Source: Pseudoalteromonas piratica
Lineage (GTDB): Bacteria > Pseudomonadota > Gammaproteobacteria > Enterobacterales > Alteromonadaceae
Direction of reading: 5' to 3'
Assembly (NCBI RefSeq): GCF_000788395.1
Contig: NZ_CP009888.1
Coordinates: 1,942,001-2,006,000 of the forward strand
Length of the DNA: 64,000 nt
Part shown: positions 55,477-63,695 of the stretch, in pieces
Position numbering within the stretch: position 1 is the stretch's first letter
Layout of the letters: each line of letters opens with the position of its first letter
The notes under the pieces: model-generated
Told to the model about the DNA's origin: nothing
The model's input: the letters and a program-made list of their open reading frames with translations, nothing else
Database searches by the model: none
Made by a program: the position numbers and the translations under genes

Positions 55477-57003
55477 ATGAGCACTATCCGTCAGCAAGAC
55501 TTTATTGACAGCATCGAAGATGCATTGCAATACATTTCGTTTTATCACCCATTAGATTTCGTACAAGCGCTTGATAAAGCGTACCAAAAAGAAGAAAGCA
55601 AAGCGGCTAAAGATGCGATTGCACAAATCTTAATTAACTCGCGTATGTCGGCAGAAGGTAAGCGCCCACTGTGTCAAGATACGGGTATTGTAACGTGTTT
55701 CGTTAAAGTGGGTATGGACGTTAAATGGGATAAAACCGATCTGACGGTTCAGCAAATGGTTGATGAAGGCACACGCCGCGCATACCTTAATCCAGATAAC
55801 CCACTGCGTGCTTCAATCGTAGCAGACCCAGCAGGCAGCCGTAAAAACACTAAAGATAACACACCGTCAGTTGTGCATATCGACATGGTGCCAGGCGCTG
55901 AAGTTGAAGTAATGATTGCTGCTAAGGGCGGCGGCTCTGAAAACAAAACTAAAATGGTTATGCTTAACCCATCAGATGATGTAGCAGCTTGGGTTGAAAA
56001 GACGCTACCAACAATGGGTGCGGGCTGGTGTCCACCTGGCATGTTAGGTATAGGTATTGGTGGTACAGCTGAAAAAGCAGCGGTACTTGCAAAAGAATCA
56101 CTGATGGATCCGGTCGATATTCATGAGTTAATGGAGCGCGGCGCGGAAACAGCGGAAGAGAAGCTTCGTTTAGAGATTTTTGAGCGCGCAAATAAAACAG
56201 GTATTGGCGCACAAGGCCTTGGTGGTTTAACTACCGTTGTTGATATTAAAATCAAAACAGCACCAACACACGCGGCATCTAAGCCTGTTGTGATGATCCC
56301 TAACTGTGCGGCAACGCGTCACGTTCACTTCACATTAGATGGTACAGGCCCTGCTGATCTTAAAGCGCCTAAGCTAGAAGATTGGCCAGAAGTAACATTT
56401 GAAGTAGGTGAAGACACACGCCGTGTTAACCTTGATACTTTAACAAAAGAAGACACAGCCGATTGGAAAATGGGCGAAACCGTACTGTTAAGCGGTAAAA
56501 TCTTAACTGGTCGTGACGCTGCGCATAAGCGTTTACAAGACATGATTAATTCAGGTGAAGGCTTACCTGAAGGTGTTGATTTCACCAATAAATTTATCTA
56601 CTACGTAGGCCCGGTAGATGCAGTAGGCGACGAAGCAGTAGGTCCTGCGGGTCCGACAACGGCAACGCGTATGGATAAATTTACTGACTTAATGCTTGAG
56701 AACACTGGCATTGTAGGCATGATTGGTAAAGCAGAGCGCGGCCCAGCAACAGTTGAATCAATCAAAAACAACAAGTCAATTTACCTAATGGCAGTGGGCG
56801 GTGCAGCGTACTTAGTATCAAAAGCAATTAAGAAAGCAAAAGTTGTTGCGTTTGAAGACTTAGGTATGGAAGCAATCTACGAATTTGAAGTAGAAGATAT
56901 GCCAGTAACCGTTGCGGTAGATAGCGAAGGTAACAACGCGCACAGCGCAGGCCCTGCAATCTGGAAAGCAAAAATTGAAGAGCTAGACGCAAAACTAAAA
57001 TAA
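55477..57003 (+). CDS. fumA: Class I fumarate hydratase (Fe-S)
   Basis: A 508-residue iron-sulfur fumarase of the TCA cycle. RPLCQDTGIVTCFVKVG near residue 65 and MIPNCAATRHVHF near 275 carry the cluster cysteines, and the C-terminal beta half has PVDAVGDEAVGPAGPTTATRMD. Length is near the E. coli FumA (548) and the shorter marine forms. ATAAGGATACATAATG provides the start. A terminator follows. fumA versus fumB cannot be decided. Confidence 0.93.
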   Translation: MSTIRQQDFIDSIEDALQYISFYHPLDFVQALDKAYQKEESKAAKDAIAQILINSRMSAEGKRPLCQDTGIVTCFVKVGMDVKWDKTDLTVQQMVDEGTRRAYLNPDNPLRASIVADPAGSRKNTKDNTPSVVHIDMVPGAEVEVMIAAKGGGSENKTKMVMLNPSDDVAAWVEKTLPTMGAGWCPPGMLGIGIGGTAEKAAVLAKESLMDPVDIHELMERGAETAEEKLRLEIFERANKTGIGAQGLGGLTTVVDIKIKTAPTHAASKPVVMIPNCAATRHVHFTLDGTGPADLKAPKLEDWPEVTFEVGEDTRRVNLDTLTKEDTADWKMGETVLLSGKILTGRDAAHKRLQDMINSGEGLPEGVDFTNKFIYYVGPVDAVGDEAVGPAGPTTATRMDKFTDLMLENTGIVGMIGKAERGPATVESIKNNKSIYLMAVGGAAYLVSKAIKKAKVVAFEDLGMEAIYEFEVEDMPVTVAVDSEGNNAHSAGPAIWKAKIEELDAKLK

Positions 57004-57033
57004 TTTTTGGTTGAGCAACAAGTTTAACAAAGT

Positions 57034-57060
57034 AAAAGGGCGCTTATGCGCTCTTTTTTT
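57034..57060 (+). terminator. Terminator of fumarase gene
   Basis: AAAAGGGCGC - TTAT - GCGCTCTTTTTTT. GC stem with a long T-run, about 30 bases past the stop. Confidence 0.9.
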
Positions 57061-57186
57061 ATTGCATCGCTCTAGAGTTTAACTGATAAAAACGATTGGA
57101 AATTATGCTTGAGCAGTATTTGCACATTGATTAAGCTCTGAACCCTGTAATTTCTTCTTTACGCTCTCCCATCTTACTGGCTTATC

Positions 57187-57204
57187 GCTTACGTAAACGT
57201 CAAT
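57187..57204. promoter_or_regulatory. ACGT palindrome upstream of ldh, gltB-like
   Basis: GCTTACGTAAACGTCAAT. Its complement shares ACGTTTACGTAA with the perfect palindrome at 30911-30928. About 250 bases upstream of ldh. Leucine dehydrogenase is a known kind of LiuR target in related bacteria, from memory. Confidence 0.55.
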
Positions 57205-57400
57205 CTACAATTTAAATATTAGCGGATCTTTGCGATATTTTGCTTGGAATAGCGCTGTAATTGCATTGTTTATCGTTATGTAAGTGTTAAATGGAATTGA
57301 ATATGTTTAATTGTAAGTTTAACTGGGTTGTTCATCTAAAATTGTAGTCTTGATGAAAGGATAATGTTAGAGTCGGTGCAAACCAAGAATAACCCGTTCA

Positions 57401-57430
57401 TTTAACGCCATACTTATTATATGCGTTAAA
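57401..57430 (+). repeat. Inverted repeat in ldh leader
   Basis: TTTAACGC (57401-57408) and its exact complement GCGTTAAA (57423-57430) flank 14 bases. The right arm ends 12 bases before GGAGA. It may be an operator or an RNA hairpin. Confidence 0.55.
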
Positions 57431-57452
57431 CATTTACAAGTTGGAGAGTCGT

Positions 57453-58493
57453 GTGACTGTTTTTAATCGTACTGAATTTGATAACCACGAAAACGTTGTT
57501 TTTTGTGCAGACAAAGAAACTGGCTTAAAAGCAATTATTGCTGTACACAGCACTAAATTAGGCCCAGCAGTGGGTGGTTGTCGTTTATGGGATTACGCAA
57601 GTGACGAAGATGCAGTATACGATGTACTGCGTTTATCAAAAGGCATGACATATAAGAATGCTGTTGCGCGCTTACCATTCGGTGGCGGTAAATCGGTAAT
57701 CATCGGTAACGCTAAAGAAATCAAATCAGATGCATTATTTAAAGCGTTTGGTCGTCATTTAGAGCGTTTAGGTGGTAGCTACTACTCAGCAGAAGACGTA
57801 AACATCACCTGTGATGACGTTGCAGTAATGAATACTGAAACAAACTATGTGCTTGGCCTTGAAGGTAAGAGCGGTAATCCATCACCATTTACAGCATTAG
57901 GCACGTTCTTAGGTATTAAAGCGGCTTACCAGCACAAGCACGGTCATCAAGACTTAGCGGGCGTAAAAGTGTCAGTACAAGGCCTTGGCGCGGTTTCTTA
58001 TACACTGTGCAAATACCTACACGAAGCAGGTGCTGAGCTGTTTGTAACAGACATCAACGAAGAGCGTGTTAGCCGTGTAGTAAACGACTTTAACGCAACT
58101 GCAGTTAACATTGACGAAATCTACGACCTAGATGTTGATGTATACGCGCCGTGTGCACTGGGTGCAACAATCAATGATGAGACGATTCCTCGCATTAAAG
58201 CAGGCATTATCGCCGGGTGTGCGAATAACCAGCTTGCAGAGCCACGCCACGGTGAAATTATTCGTGAAAAAGGCATTTTATACGCGCCAGATTACGTGAT
58301 TAACGCAGGTGGTATCATTAACGTTTACTACGAAACGGCGCCAGAAGGTTACAGTGCAGAAGCTGCAACTAAGCACGTTGAAGGTATTTTCGATACACTT
58401 AGCGAAATCTTCAAGCGCTCTGAAGACGAGCAAAAGTCAACGCATATCATTGCAGACGAACTAGCACAAGAAATCATCGAAAACGGTTTGTAA
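57453..58493 (+). CDS. ldh: Leucine dehydrogenase
   Basis: A 346-residue NAD-dependent branched-chain amino-acid dehydrogenase (leucine to 4-methyl-2-oxopentanoate plus ammonia). GPAVGGCRLWDY and KGMTYKNAVARLPFGGGKSVIIG carry the substrate and catalytic lysines. The nucleotide fold has VKVSVQGLGAVSYTLCKYL. The frame opens at TTG 57441, but GTG 57453 is preferred because GGAGA lies just before it. A clear terminator follows at 58566. Codons look like the neighbours. Confidence 0.95.
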   Translation: MTVFNRTEFDNHENVVFCADKETGLKAIIAVHSTKLGPAVGGCRLWDYASDEDAVYDVLRLSKGMTYKNAVARLPFGGGKSVIIGNAKEIKSDALFKAFGRHLERLGGSYYSAEDVNITCDDVAVMNTETNYVLGLEGKSGNPSPFTALGTFLGIKAAYQHKHGHQDLAGVKVSVQGLGAVSYTLCKYLHEAGAELFVTDINEERVSRVVNDFNATAVNIDEIYDLDVDVYAPCALGATINDETIPRIKAGIIAGCANNQLAEPRHGEIIREKGILYAPDYVINAGGIINVYYETAPEGYSAEAATKHVEGIFDTLSEIFKRSEDEQKSTHIIADELAQEIIENGL

Positions 58494-58565
58494 TTTACCC
58501 GTTTGTTACTTGTAAAAAAACGAGTAAAAGAATGAGCTTGAAAGTTCATGCTATGCTCGGTAAGG

Positions 58566-58587
58566 TGCCCGCAATTGCGGGCATTTT
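58566..58587 (+). terminator. Terminator of ldh
   Basis: A perfect palindrome TGCCCGCAATTGCGGGCA followed by TTTT. The stem has 7 bp with an AATT loop. Confidence 0.92.
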
Positions 58588-58599
58588 TATTTTAAGATT

Positions 58600-59247
58600 A
58601 TGGCAACTCAAATCGACCTTTCTACTTGGCAACGTGCCGAACACTTTTCATTTTTTAAAGACTTAGCAAACCCGTATTTTTCGGTCTGTGTGCGTATAGA
58701 TGCGGGTGAATTGTTTGCTGCATGTAAGCAAAGTGGTCAGTCTTTCTATTTAGCTTGCCTTTACGCCTTGCTGCGTGCCAATAATAGCTATCAACCCGTT
58801 TGTCATCGTATTGATAACAACCAAGTATGGTTGTGCGATAAAATTGAAATCAACGCGGTGCAATTAGATGAGCAAAACCTCTTTAAAATTTCGTACTTAC
58901 CTTATGCGGAAGGCTTTGCTGACTTTAGTGAAAAAGGCAAAATTGCATTTGAAACAGCAATAAGTCAGCCATTTTTCTCAGAGCAATTCAACTCAATAGA
59001 AGGGCGCCTTAACTGTATTCATGTGTCGGTGTTACCTTGGCTTGATTTTACTGGCTTTTCTCACGCGACACCGTTTGGTGAGCAAAATGGCATTCCCAAA
59101 TATGTGTTTGGTAAATTCGATATACAACTTGGCACCATGCCACTCAATATTGATGTACACCACGGCTTAATGGACGGCTTTCATGTTGCGCAGTTTGTTA
59201 ATGTGCTACAGCAAGAAATGGCAGCACTTGCTAAAAGCTTAAGGTGA
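58600..59247 (+). CDS. Chloramphenicol acetyltransferase-like protein
   Basis: A 215-residue CAT-fold acyltransferase. It begins with RAEHFSFFKDLANPYFSVCVRID and keeps the active site HHGLMDGFH (His188 catalytic, Asp192), where classical CAT has HHAVCDGFH. It is a chromosomal gene without mobile-element marks, so it may act on a native substrate rather than confer resistance. Resistance cannot be judged from sequence. It stands alone between ldh and hrpB. Confidence 0.85.
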   Translation: MATQIDLSTWQRAEHFSFFKDLANPYFSVCVRIDAGELFAACKQSGQSFYLACLYALLRANNSYQPVCHRIDNNQVWLCDKIEINAVQLDEQNLFKISYLPYAEGFADFSEKGKIAFETAISQPFFSEQFNSIEGRLNCIHVSVLPWLDFTGFSHATPFGEQNGIPKYVFGKFDIQLGTMPLNIDVHHGLMDGFHVAQFVNVLQQEMAALAKSLR

Positions 59248-59268
59248 ATTTAGTTAATCAAAACCCAG

Positions 59269-61635
59269 TTATTTAATATCCACCAATTTACTGGCGCGGC
59301 GATATTGTATTTTTGCGCCATTAAAGTTAGGTAGTTCCCACTTTTTAGGTGCTTCAACTCGTTTGCCACTCATGTAATGAAGCACCACGCGTTTTGCGCT
59401 AATAAAGTATTCCACTCTGAGTTGTTGCTGTGGCAACACCACTGTTAGCGGGTACAGCTCACAAAATTGCTGCCATGTGTAGTCATCAACTAAGCCATAG
59501 GCAAAATCACTGTTATCAAGAAGTGCCAGCTCATCAAGCGAGCTTATTTCTAAATCACTTAATACTTGTGCGATATGTTTGTGTGGTGCTAATAATTGCC
59601 AGTCGGTGCTGTGTACGTTTTGGTATAGACAAAGTTGCTGGAATTCCTGTGTTAATTTTTCAAAAAGCGATTCACAAAGTGCACCAGTTTCAATTAGGTT
59701 AACGGTGGCGGCAATAAATTCATGGCTTTTAATTACATCGCTAAACGATTTTAAAGATGTGCCTGCGTAGTGGTATTGGTAATTGCCAAGCAGTTCATTT
59801 TGCTCAGTAATCTCAGAGGAGCATAGCTTTGCTTCACCTAAGTCATTATCAATAATAATGCTGGTGGTGATGGGGCTTACCTTGGTTGCCAGTGTTTTGC
59901 GGTCTTTTACTGCACGCCCAGCAAGGCTGTAGGTTTTAAGTACTAACAAGGCGTCGGGTTCATTACTTAAGTAGCTGTCTTTAGCAATCACCACTTCTTG
60001 CTGACCATTGTTGTAACTACCACGGCGATTTTGCTTTTTTATATACACGCAGCTAGGCAGCAAGGCGGCAATAGCGTGTTGCAATTCAGTGATGTTGTAA
60101 CTGGCGTATTTACTAAGCTCGGGTAAGTCGAAATGGCTGCGCAGCTGGCTGGCAAATTGCTTTGCCTCAATCAGGGCGTTTTCTTCTGCGCTGATATACT
60201 CTAAAAACTGGCCGCGCACTAAGCCAATGAGCAAGCTAAAGTCACAGAGGTTCGGAAAGTCATTTTCTAATTGCAGGAACTTTTCTGCATTCTTATCTAG
60301 AGTGTACAGTTTGGCTGGCACGCTTAGGGCACCTGCAAGGTCGGCCATTGCCTGCTTTAGGCGGTTATTCGGCATGCTTGCCACTAAATGGGAAAGCGAA
60401 ACGTCAATGGGCAGTGGCGCAAGGGCTTTACCATAGTCAGTTGCAATACCCGCATCGTTAATGGCATTGATGGATTTAAGCGTTGAAAACGCTAAATCAT
60501 GGGCTTGTTGTGATAGTGGATTGATAAAGCGTAAATTGCCAAGAGCATTATTATTTGCCGCGGCTGCCAACATCATATCTGTTAAATTTTCACGTTGGAT
60601 TTCAGGTGGTGTATGGGCTTCAAGCGGTGCATGTTGACCAAACAAGGCTAAGTAAACACCTTGTTTAATGCGCCCAGCGCGACCGCGGCGTTGTAGTTTG
60701 GAGTCATTGGCAATCGCAGTTAAATCCAATACACTTTGGCCGTTACGAATATGCGTGCGGCGTTCAAGTCCCGAATCAATCACCACATCAACACCGGGTA
60801 TGGTTAAAGATGTTTCTGCCACGTTAGTCGCTAAAATAAGGCGGCGTTTATCCCCTTGTTGCAAAGCGCGTTTTTGCTCGCTGATGGGGCTTGCACCATG
60901 CAAGGTGATTATATCGAATTGGTTGTTCAATCGTGCCCGCAAATAACTGGCACACAGTTGAATTTCCCCTTTGCCAGGTAAAAATGCCAATACATCTTGG
61001 CTGCCAAGTTGATACGCTTTTTCAGCGGCAAATGCCATGCGCTCAGTGAGGTTGTCTTTATGTGGCATATCACGCATAGCGGGGGCAAGGTAATGCTCAT
61101 CTACTGGGAACACCTTACCTTCGGCATGTAAATGCGTGCCTTGGCAATAGTTAATGAGTTGCTCAGCGTTTAATGTGGCAGAGGTGATCACCAGCTGATA
61201 GGGCTGATTGCTGGTTTTATTATGCTCAAGCAGTAAAGCCAGCAGTAAATCGGTATCCCAGCGGCGCTCATGAAACTCATCGAGCATAATGGTATTGAAA
61301 TCGTTTAATAACCCTTCATTTAACCAGCGCAGTGCCACACCCGGGGTAACAAACACTATTTCGCTGTTGTCGTTTGCTTGTATTTCAAAGCGAATGGCAT
61401 AACCCACTTTTTCGCCAAGGGGTGTTTGCATTTCGTTTGCGACGCGCTCGGCAAGGCTAGTACATGCAATACGCCTTGGCTCAATGACCAATACTTTGCC
61501 TGTGTGTGTGCACCATTGTGGCAATTGGGTCGATTTACCCGTACCCGTGTTGGCGCTCACAATAATCGGTTGATAGCTATTGTTGTTGCCAATATGGGCT
61601 AAAAAATCGGTTTTAATCTGGTTGATTGGTAGCAT
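59269..61635 (-). CDS. hrpB: ATP-dependent helicase HrpB
   Basis: A 788-residue DEAH/RHA-type helicase. Walker A SANTGTGKSTQLP is near residue 30, the DE box MLDEFHERRW near 120, and motif VI QRRGRAGRIKQGVY near 325. The HA2 and HrpB C-terminal domains (PRGR-free; VYIKKQNRRGSYNNGQQEVVIA) follow. The frame stays open to 61737, but this would overlap the divergent gene at 61701. ATG 61635 (MLPINQIK) gives the usual start. Function in E. coli is not settled. Confidence 0.94.
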   Translation of the reverse strand: MLPINQIKTDFLAHIGNNNSYQPIIVSANTGTGKSTQLPQWCTHTGKVLVIEPRRIACTSLAERVANEMQTPLGEKVGYAIRFEIQANDNSEIVFVTPGVALRWLNEGLLNDFNTIMLDEFHERRWDTDLLLALLLEHNKTSNQPYQLVITSATLNAEQLINYCQGTHLHAEGKVFPVDEHYLAPAMRDMPHKDNLTERMAFAAEKAYQLGSQDVLAFLPGKGEIQLCASYLRARLNNQFDIITLHGASPISEQKRALQQGDKRRLILATNVAETSLTIPGVDVVIDSGLERRTHIRNGQSVLDLTAIANDSKLQRRGRAGRIKQGVYLALFGQHAPLEAHTPPEIQRENLTDMMLAAAANNNALGNLRFINPLSQQAHDLAFSTLKSINAINDAGIATDYGKALAPLPIDVSLSHLVASMPNNRLKQAMADLAGALSVPAKLYTLDKNAEKFLQLENDFPNLCDFSLLIGLVRGQFLEYISAEENALIEAKQFASQLRSHFDLPELSKYASYNITELQHAIAALLPSCVYIKKQNRRGSYNNGQQEVVIAKDSYLSNEPDALLVLKTYSLAGRAVKDRKTLATKVSPITTSIIIDNDLGEAKLCSSEITEQNELLGNYQYHYAGTSLKSFSDVIKSHEFIAATVNLIETGALCESLFEKLTQEFQQLCLYQNVHSTDWQLLAPHKHIAQVLSDLEISSLDELALLDNSDFAYGLVDDYTWQQFCELYPLTVVLPQQQLRVEYFISAKRVVLHYMSGKRVEAPKKWELPNFNGAKIQYRRASKLVDIK

Positions 61636-61700
61636 GCGTTTATTTCTTTGTCCGAGTCGCGATATAATTGACAGTATTATTTGTCTATTAGGATAATGTT

Positions 61701-62648
61701 TTGAAAGACATTGCGATTTTGATATCACCTGTTGCAAACGGTGCTTATTTTAACGAAACCATCGATATTGCACAAAAAGAGTTTAAACAGTGTATTGGCG
61801 AGTATGATCTGACACTAAACGAGATTGGTGGCATGCAATTTTTGCAAACCCAACTGCCAGAGCAAAAACTTGAGGCGCTAGCTCGTTTATCATTTGTACA
61901 AGGCATTTTTAGCTATGATTCGGGCACATTAACACCGCTATCGCTAAATACAGATTTTAACTTACACAGTGATTTTGTATTTGGTAGCAAGTACAAAGGC
62001 AAAACTAATGAAATTTTAACGCAGTTGCTGCTCAATGTGGGTTTAAGTTTCTGTAAAGAAAAAGACGTCAGCAAGATTAAATTGCTCGACCCTATGTGCG
62101 GGCGCGGCACCACTTTAATGTGGGCAATGCGTTATGGCATTAAGTCAAAAGGCATTGAGCAAGATCCTAATGCGGTATTGGACTTTAGAACCTTTGCCAA
62201 AAAATGGACTAAGCTTCACCGCCAAAAGCACGAGCTAAAAGAAGGCTTTATTGGTAAAGCCAATAAACAAAACAAGGGTAAGTTTATTGACTTTACTGCT
62301 AATGGCGTTAATACCCGTATAATTAATGGTAATGCTACGACCGCGTGTGATTTATTAAAACGTGAAAAGCAGCATTTAATCATTAGTGATATTCCCTACG
62401 GTGTACAGCACTTTACGACTGAAAAAACCCGTAACCCGATTGCTGTGTTAGAAGAATGTGCACCGCAATGGGCCGATTTACTGCACAAAGACGGTATTTG
62501 CGTTATTGCGTTTAATAAGTACATTCCAAAACGCAAAGAGCTAATTGCGGTTTTTGAAGCGGCAGGCCTTAGCGCGCTTGAGTTTGAAGCGCCACATCGC
62601 ATGAGCGAATCAATTTTCCGTGACGTTGTTGTTTTAAGAAAGAACTAA
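61701..62648 (+). CDS. THUMP-less RNA/DNA methyltransferase-like protein
   Basis: A 315-residue protein with SAM-methyltransferase motifs: LLDPMCGRGTTLMWAM near residue 130 (motif I with the DPMCGRGT seen in G10/RlmL-type N2-guanine methyltransferases) and LIISDIPYGVQHF near 230 (motif IV of the DPPY type). Residues 1-120 do not match a THUMP domain that I can see. Start TTG 61701 is 7 bases after AGGA. Target could be tRNA or rRNA guanine, inferred only from motifs. It is divergent from hrpB. Confidence 0.7.
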   Translation: MKDIAILISPVANGAYFNETIDIAQKEFKQCIGEYDLTLNEIGGMQFLQTQLPEQKLEALARLSFVQGIFSYDSGTLTPLSLNTDFNLHSDFVFGSKYKGKTNEILTQLLLNVGLSFCKEKDVSKIKLLDPMCGRGTTLMWAMRYGIKSKGIEQDPNAVLDFRTFAKKWTKLHRQKHELKEGFIGKANKQNKGKFIDFTANGVNTRIINGNATTACDLLKREKQHLIISDIPYGVQHFTTEKTRNPIAVLEECAPQWADLLHKDGICVIAFNKYIPKRKELIAVFEAAGLSALEFEAPHRMSESIFRDVVVLRKN

Positions 62649-62711
62649 AAAATATATTCCCTGCCTTGAACAATACCATGCTTCACCCAATTAAATAGAG
62701 AAGGGGGAAGC

Positions 62712-63533
62712 ATGGACTTCATATTAATATTTCTTACCCTAGTATTTATCGTTGTTTATTGGCATTTCGATAAGCTACGCAATATTTACTGGGAACATAA
62801 ACTAAAAGATCGCACATTAAGCGAGAGCGATCGCAATGTATTACTCAAGTACATGCCGATTTATCGCCGAATGACAGATAGCGAACGCGCACGATTAGAA
62901 AAACACATCATCTGGTTTTTAGCGACCAAAGACTTTTTAGGGCGCGATGGCCTAGTGGTAAACCACGCAATGAAGTTGATTGTTGCGGCCGATGCTTGTG
63001 TCTTGGTGCTAAATAAACCTTGGCCGCTTTATAAAAATGTAAAGCAAATTTTGCTTTACCCAAGCGCCTATTATGCAAATTCAGAAAGCCGAGATGGCGC
63101 AGGCCTTGTAAGTTTTCACCAAACGGTTAGGCAAGGGGAGTCGTGGCCCGGAGGGACTTTGGTGCTTTCATGGCATGATGTACTTAACGGTAACCGTTTA
63201 CCAAACGATGGCCACAATTTAGTTTTTCATGAGTTTGCCCATCAACTCGATCAAGAAACTGGTGCAACAACAGGCACGCCACTGTTAAAAGACAAACTCA
63301 CCTATGAAAGTTGGGGACGAGAATTCTCTCGTGCCTATAATGTGTTAAAAGCGCATGTGGCATATGGCATGCCCCACGTTATTCACAGTTATGGTGCCAC
63401 CAATGAAGCGGAGTTTTTCGCGGTGATCACCGAAACCTACATTGAAAAACCCAGCGAATTAAAAGCATATGATCCGGTCATTTTTGATCTGTTACTTAAT
63501 TACTTTGGCTTTGATCCAAGGCGCTGGAACTAA
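62712..63533 (+). CDS. mtfA: MtfA-like zinc peptidase (M90)
   Basis: A 273-residue protein of the MtfA/YeeI family, a cytosolic zinc aminopeptidase that in E. coli interacts with the glucose repressor Mlc. Zinc motif HEFAH is His173-Glu174 to His177, within NLVFHEFAHQLDQETG. A third ligand is expected in TNEAEFFAVITETY near 235. The N-terminus has a hydrophobic segment (1-20) longer than usual, possibly a membrane anchor. E. coli MtfA is 265 residues. Name is by family. Confidence 0.88.
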   Translation: MDFILIFLTLVFIVVYWHFDKLRNIYWEHKLKDRTLSESDRNVLLKYMPIYRRMTDSERARLEKHIIWFLATKDFLGRDGLVVNHAMKLIVAADACVLVLNKPWPLYKNVKQILLYPSAYYANSESRDGAGLVSFHQTVRQGESWPGGTLVLSWHDVLNGNRLPNDGHNLVFHEFAHQLDQETGATTGTPLLKDKLTYESWGREFSRAYNVLKAHVAYGMPHVIHSYGATNEAEFFAVITETYIEKPSELKAYDPVIFDLLLNYFGFDPRRWN

Positions 63534-63695
63534 TACCAATTTTATTAATCCTTTGATCATTCTAGCGAGTTAAATGACCCATAAACTGCGTTTTAAAATT
63601 CTTAAGTAGAACAACTACATGCCGAATTATAAGCCTTGTTTCTGAGCCATTTCTCTGTCGCAATAAATGACCAGCTAATTAATGCAATCGGTATC
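63532..63695. repeat. Imperfect inverted repeat, possible MITE-like element
   Basis: AATACCAATTTTATTAAT (63532-63549) and, inverted, 63678-63695 match in 14 of 18 positions. They enclose about 128 non-coding bases between mtfA and the LysR gene. The 11-mer TAATACCAATT also occurs inverted at 30871-30881. The right arm lies within the last codons of the LysR gene. Confidence 0.4.

Larger units (their letters stand above)
57004..57452 (+). other. Intergenic region: fumarase terminator and ldh control region
   Basis: 449 non-coding bases. Terminator at 57034-57060, an ACGT palindrome at 57187-57204, an AT-rich stretch (57205-57380), and an inverted repeat at 57401-57430 just before the ldh ribosome binding site GGAGA. 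No convincing small gene is seen. Confidence 0.6.

Noticed and set aside
58600..59247. Acquired resistance gene on a mobile element
   Set aside because: No IS, integron or inverted-repeat marks flank it. Codon use looks like its neighbours.
61636..61737. N-terminal extension of HrpB
   Set aside because: It would overlap the divergent gene at 61701, and the family start fits ATG 61635.
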